The translations under genes were made by a program, and so were the position numbers. From Bacillota bacterium (lineage in GTDB: Bacteria > Bacillota > Clostridia > Oscillospirales > Ruminococcaceae), in the NCBI GenBank assembly GCA_023429685.1, contig JAEZDF010000158.1, positions 1 through 8,007 of the forward strand: a stretch of DNA of 8,007 nt. The letters are read 5' to 3'. Positions 5,453 to 8,007 of the stretch are shown here, in pieces. The notes beneath the pieces were generated by a model that saw only the letters and a list, made by a program, of their open reading frames with translations, was not told the DNA's origin and ran no database searches. Positions within the stretch are counted from its first letter, which is position 1; each line of letters starts with the position of its first letter.

Positions 5453-6652
5453 TTATGCGCCGCGCGTTTCGGAGCTGCGCTGGCGCACACACTGCCGCGC
5501 AAGATCCGCCGCCACGTAGCCGATGCAGAACACGTACCCCACCGCCACAAGCTCGAGCTGAATGGGCTCGGCACCAAACAAAAACGGGGCGTAAGCGCAC
5601 AGCGAAATCAGCGTAAACCCGATTGCTGCGGGCCAACGCGCAGGGCGCATAAACAGGTATAAGATCACGAGTACGTCCGCCACAAAGCCGTAACGGTCGT
5701 GCATAAAGGGCAGAAAGAACGGAATGGTCATCGCCGACAGCAGCGCAAAGGTCACAATCAGGTTGGGGGTTGGGTGCGCCGCTGTGCTGTACATAAAATA
5801 CACCATCAGCCCCACCACGCAGACGGTCATCAAGATGCCCGCCGTCGAGAACTCCTCCACATACTGCCCGCTGATAAAGGTGTATAGGTTCGGGTAGTTC
5901 ATCGAAAGCCGCGTTTCATATTCGCTGGTCTGGTCAGCATAGATGGTTAGCAGCTCGCCTAGCGGTCTGCCCGCTATCCATGCAGGAATTAAAAATACAA
6001 AATATACGGCGGGGATTGCGAGCAGGTGTCTTATCTTGATGCGTTTTGCAATCCACATCCATACAAGCAGCGGCAGCAAAAACACTGCCTGCAACTTAAA
6101 CGACAACGCCACCCCGAACCACACTGCCGCCAAAAGCGGCTTCTCTTTTAAGAACGAGCCGACGCAAAGCAGCAAAAAAAGCGAGTAGATGATATCGCAC
6201 TGCGCCCATGCAGCACCATTGAGCACCACCGTTGGGGCAATCAGGGTTACGGCATACGCGCCCAGAGCATAGGTCTTGTTGCCCGTCTGCCGCCACACAA
6301 TACCGCCCATCACCGCCGCCGCAAAGAGGTCAAACACCCCCGAAACCAGCTTGATTGCGTACAGGTCGCGCATGGGCAGCACCGTCATCAGCTTCATCAG
6401 ATACAGGTAGGGCACGTTGTAATTGCCCACCGACTGCCCCAGCGCCCCAAACCCCGGCACCGCCGCAAGGTCGTTATACCAGTGCTGCAAAAAGTCAAGG
6501 TAGTCCCCCGACACGATGTCAAACAGCACAAGGCGCACCAAAGCCCCCGCAAGGGTAATGCCCGCCAAAAACAGCAGGTCGAATACCCTTAGGGTTATCC
6601 TTTTTGTAATATTAACCTCTTTGTTGAATACCGAAAGAACCGCGTTGTCCAT
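5453..6652 (-). CDS. Gpi18-like GT-C family mannosyltransferase (polytopic membrane protein)
   Basis: Predicted membrane glycosyltransferase of 399 residues with many hydrophobic segments, resembling the Gpi18-like mannosyltransferase group (COG5542). The first membrane segment carries ALVRLVLF (37-44) and is followed by the loop GDYLDFLQHWYND (49-61), whose acidic residues are the likely catalytic or metal-binding site, as in other GT-C enzymes. NYNVPYLYLMKL, AAWAQCDIIYSLFLLLCVGS and GVALSFKLQAVFLLPLL are the segments by which I recognise the group; HDRYGFVADVL lies near the C-terminus. Such enzymes use lipid-linked sugars on the outer face of the membrane. The acceptor is unknown, and no other glycan gene is nearby. 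The start is the ATG at 6652 with AAGGA ten bases upstream; an in-frame TTG at 6697 is less likely. It has two candidate promoters and its own terminator. Confidence 0.8.
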   Translation of the reverse strand: MDNAVLSVFNKEVNITKRITLRVFDLLFLAGITLAGALVRLVLFDIVSGDYLDFLQHWYNDLAAVPGFGALGQSVGNYNVPYLYLMKLMTVLPMRDLYAIKLVSGVFDLFAAAVMGGIVWRQTGNKTYALGAYAVTLIAPTVVLNGAAWAQCDIIYSLFLLLCVGSFLKEKPLLAAVWFGVALSFKLQAVFLLPLLVWMWIAKRIKIRHLLAIPAVYFVFLIPAWIAGRPLGELLTIYADQTSEYETRLSMNYPNLYTFISGQYVEEFSTAGILMTVCVVGLMVYFMYSTAAHPTPNLIVTFALLSAMTIPFFLPFMHDRYGFVADVLVILYLFMRPARWPAAIGFTLISLCAYAPFLFGAEPIQLELVAVGYVFCIGYVAADLARQCVRQRSSETRGA

Positions 6653-6741
6653 TGCCGTTTCATCCTTTGCATTGCTGTATATCAAGATTACCCCCAAAAA
6701 CAGTATGTGCTATTTTGGCGGGGATATTGGCTGAGACTGCG

Positions 6742-6771
6742 ATTTTAGCACATCGCCGCTTCTACCGTCAA
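6742..6771 (-). promoter_or_regulatory. Proximal promoter of the mannosyltransferase gene
   Basis: On the minus strand TTGACG (6771-6766), an 18-bp spacer and TAAAAT (6747-6742) with a TGC extended -10 directly before it. Transcription would start near 6735 and give a leader of about 83 nt. Confidence 0.65.
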
Positions 6772-6808
6772 CTAATACATCAGTGTCTTTTCTTTTGCAT
6801 TTTCATTC

Positions 6809-6837
6809 ATTATAGGAGCTTTTGATTTTCTTATCAA
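6809..6837 (-). promoter_or_regulatory. Distal promoter of the mannosyltransferase gene
   Basis: On the minus strand TTGATA (6837-6832), a 17-bp spacer and TATAAT (6814-6809) match the sigma-A consensus at eleven of twelve positions. Its spacer contains one arm of the inverted repeat 6814-6899, so a protein or structure at that repeat could affect this promoter. The start would be near 6802. Confidence 0.65.
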
Positions 6838-6899
6838 TGCGGTTATGTTATTCTTGACCATTTGGCAGTATCCCACACCGTGCACGAAAAAAAGCTCCT
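6814..6899. repeat. 86-bp element bounded by 10-bp inverted repeats
   Basis: The perfect arms AGGAGCTTTT (6814-6823) and AAAAGCTCCT (6890-6899) enclose 66 bp that include a small hairpin, TTGATtttcttATCAA (6822-6837). There is no ORF and no obvious target-site duplication. The left arm lies in the spacer of the distal mannosyltransferase promoter. It could be a paired operator, a structured RNA or a remnant of a small mobile element. The sequence alone does not decide. Confidence 0.45.
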
Positions 6900-6941
6900 T
6901 TCGCATTTTAGGCATTATTCATCTTCTCAGTCACGCGTTGT

Positions 6942-6970
6942 TTGCATGAAATTATTGCCTGTGATATAAT
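6942..6970 (+). promoter_or_regulatory. Extended -10 promoter of the ATC hydrolase-like gene
   Basis: TTGCAT (6942-6947), a 17-bp spacer and TATAAT (6965-6970) with TG one base before the -10 box. Transcription would start near 6977, about 30 nt before the ATG at 7008. It is divergent from the mannosyltransferase promoters. Confidence 0.75.
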
Positions 6971-7007
6971 GACAAAAAAAATTTAGCAACTGGTTGGGGG
7001 CTTATAA

Positions 7008-7622
7008 ATGGGCTTGAAGGAAACCTATTTTTCGTACTTTCACAACTTTTGTACTAATAAATTCGGGTGCGATATCGCAAACGCATTAAACGCAGAGGCA
7101 GAAAGTAGATTATCCCGCATGATGAATGAGGCGGATTACAAAAACAACAAGTATATCAAATGGCATATGGATACCAATATGTTGCCGGTCATCGCGATAT
7201 ATCTATCCTTTAAGGACAATGCCTGTACTGCCGATAAAGCGTATGAATACACCGATGAAGTAATGCAGATACTACGACTGAAAAACCGCAACAACAACCA
7301 ACCAGCCGGAAAGCTGCCATTTGGATATTTTATATTTAAACTCTTTTGCAGGTCAATCGCAAAAAAACAATACCCCACGCAGGGGTGGGATGTAGAGTGG
7401 ATTGAGTACAGCAAGCATGAACTACATTTTAACATGAAAAGCTGCATTTACCTAGAAACCACCAGAAAGTATCACTGCCCCGAGCTTTGCCCGCTGTTCT
7501 GTGCAAACGACGATGTGGTGTTATCCGGGTATCGTCCGGCAATTGTGTTTGAGCGAAGCGGCACCCTTGCAGAGGGACAGGATGTATGCGATTTTCATTT
7601 TAAAAACCCCAGATACATATAG
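7008..7622 (+). CDS. L-2-amino-thiazoline-4-carboxylic acid hydrolase family protein
   Basis: A 204-residue soluble protein with no signal peptide. The C-terminal part is the best guide: GWDVEWIEY (about 127-135), then a Cys/His-rich block KYHCPELCPLFCANDD (about 154-169), then FERSGTLAEGQDVCDFHFKN (about 181-200). This order is that of the ATC hydrolase family, whose founding Pseudomonas member opens the thiazoline ring in the route from DL-2-amino-thiazoline-4-carboxylate to L-cysteine. Most Clostridial relatives are uncharacterised and the name is inherited by homology. It stands alone, with no racemase or carbamoyl-cysteine hydrolase beside it, so that pathway is not supported here. Its ribosome binding site is weak (GGGGG, seven bases before the ATG). 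Its base composition is more AT-rich than that of the liv genes, possibly reflecting separate acquisition. Confidence 0.72.
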   Translation: MGLKETYFSYFHNFCTNKFGCDIANALNAEAESRLSRMMNEADYKNNKYIKWHMDTNMLPVIAIYLSFKDNACTADKAYEYTDEVMQILRLKNRNNNQPAGKLPFGYFIFKLFCRSIAKKQYPTQGWDVEWIEYSKHELHFNMKSCIYLETTRKYHCPELCPLFCANDDVVLSGYRPAIVFERSGTLAEGQDVCDFHFKNPRYI

Positions 7623-7652
7623 CGAATAAACTTATAATGTCTACGAAAAGAT

Positions 7653-7690
7653 GGACAGTATCGTATGTAACGATACTGTCCTTTTCTCAT
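7653..7690. terminator. Strong bidirectional terminator between convergent genes
   Basis: A perfect 12-bp stem, GGACAGTATCGT/ACGATACTGTCC, with a five-base loop is followed on the plus strand by TTTTCTCATTCT. On the minus strand it is followed by ATCTTTTCG. It begins 31 bp after the stop codon of the ATC hydrolase-like gene and also serves the convergent V-ATPase gene that ends at 7721. Confidence 0.88.
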
Positions 7691-7720
7691 TCTAAAAAGC
7701 ACGCGATTTCTGTTCGCCTA

Positions 7721-8007
7721 CTACGCGTCCCTCTGGCTGTACCCATGCGCCTGCTCAAGGATCATATCCTTCACCTTCATCAGGCGAATCTGGGTGCTGC
7801 GCTCGTTTTCATCCAGCTTCATGGTAATGTACTTAATATTATCGCGCAGCTGTGGAATCATCACGTGCTCTAGGGCGTTAACCCTTCTGCGCGTCTTTTC
7901 AATCTCCGCCGCCATCAGCTGGCATGCCTTTTCCACCTCGGCAAGGCGCAGCATCGCGGGCAGTACGTCGGCAAGCGACTTCACCGCATCGTCCAGATCC
8001 CCCGACG
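7721..8007 (-). CDS. ntpD: V-type ATP synthase subunit D, C-terminal part
   Basis: The last 95 residues or so of the central-stalk subunit D (equivalent to gamma in F-type enzymes) of a V/A-type ATPase; the N-terminal half lies beyond the right edge. The frame is open to the window end. The family signature EKTRRRVNALEHVMIPQLRD is followed by NIKYITMKLDENERSTQIRL, the long C-terminal helix of the antiparallel coiled coil that turns inside the A3B3 head. The open frame upstream of GTG 7984 continues as SGDLDDAVKSLADVLPAM, so that GTG is not a start. It ends with TAG at 7723-7721. As subunit D is commonly the last or near-last gene of such operons, the rest of the ATPase probably lies to the right. 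Confidence 0.92.
   Translation of the reverse strand, partial: SGDLDDAVKSLADVLPAMLRLAEVEKACQLMAAEIEKTRRRVNALEHVMIPQLRDNIKYITMKLDENERSTQIRLMKVKDMILEQAHGYSQRDA

Noticed and set aside
7136..7447. Minus-strand open frame of 103 codons inside the ATC hydrolase-like gene
   Set aside because: No ribosome binding site. The plus-strand gene has a promoter, family motifs and a terminator.
1..8007. CRISPR arrays, tRNA/rRNA genes, transposases, integrases, toxin-antitoxin pairs
   Set aside because: No regularly spaced repeats, no cloverleaf or rRNA-like stretches and no proteins of these families were seen on either strand.

Overview
The window looks like a chromosomal segment of a Gram-positive, Clostridia-type bacterium. 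Supporting signs are strong Shine-Dalgarno sequences, sigma-A-type promoters with TATAAT-like -10 boxes, a lipoprotein-type solute-binding protein, a V-type ATPase subunit D and a Gpi18-like mannosyltransferase. Coding DNA of the transporter operon is visibly GC-rich, with many C or G third positions, while the intergenic DNA is AT-rich. I cannot name the species.

Layout from left to right. (1) Bases 1-145, minus strand: the first 48 codons of an NCS2-type purine/xanthine permease. It is preceded by a leader of about 220 nt that runs from a good promoter at 371-400 and contains a strong hairpin plus long-range complementary blocks. (2) Bases 590-5230, minus strand: a complete five-gene branched-chain amino acid ABC transporter operon in the order livK, livH, livM, livG, livF. 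The K/H and M/G pairs overlap by 13-14 bp; H/M and G/F are separated by 119 and 82 nt. A weak promoter whose -10 box lies inside a perfect 16-bp dyad precedes livK. (3) Bases 5453-6652, minus strand: a polytopic GT-C type mannosyltransferase (Gpi18-like) with its own terminator hairpin and two good upstream promoters. (4) Bases 7008-7622, plus strand: a single gene of the L-2-amino-thiazoline-4-carboxylate hydrolase family, with an extended -10 promoter and a strong terminator shared with the convergent gene. (5) Bases 7721-8007, minus strand: the C-terminal part of a V-type ATP synthase subunit D, cut by the window end.

How they work together: livKHMGF should form one import machine, with a lipoprotein receptor, two permeases and two ATPases. 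The other genes are separate transcription units that I cannot tie to it functionally. Nothing here is a clear defence island, mobile element or biosynthetic cluster. The least explained parts are the permease leader RNA, where a conserved-looking block pairs with a possible upstream-ORF ribosome binding site, the 86-bp inverted-repeat element at 6814-6899, and the unusual LivF.
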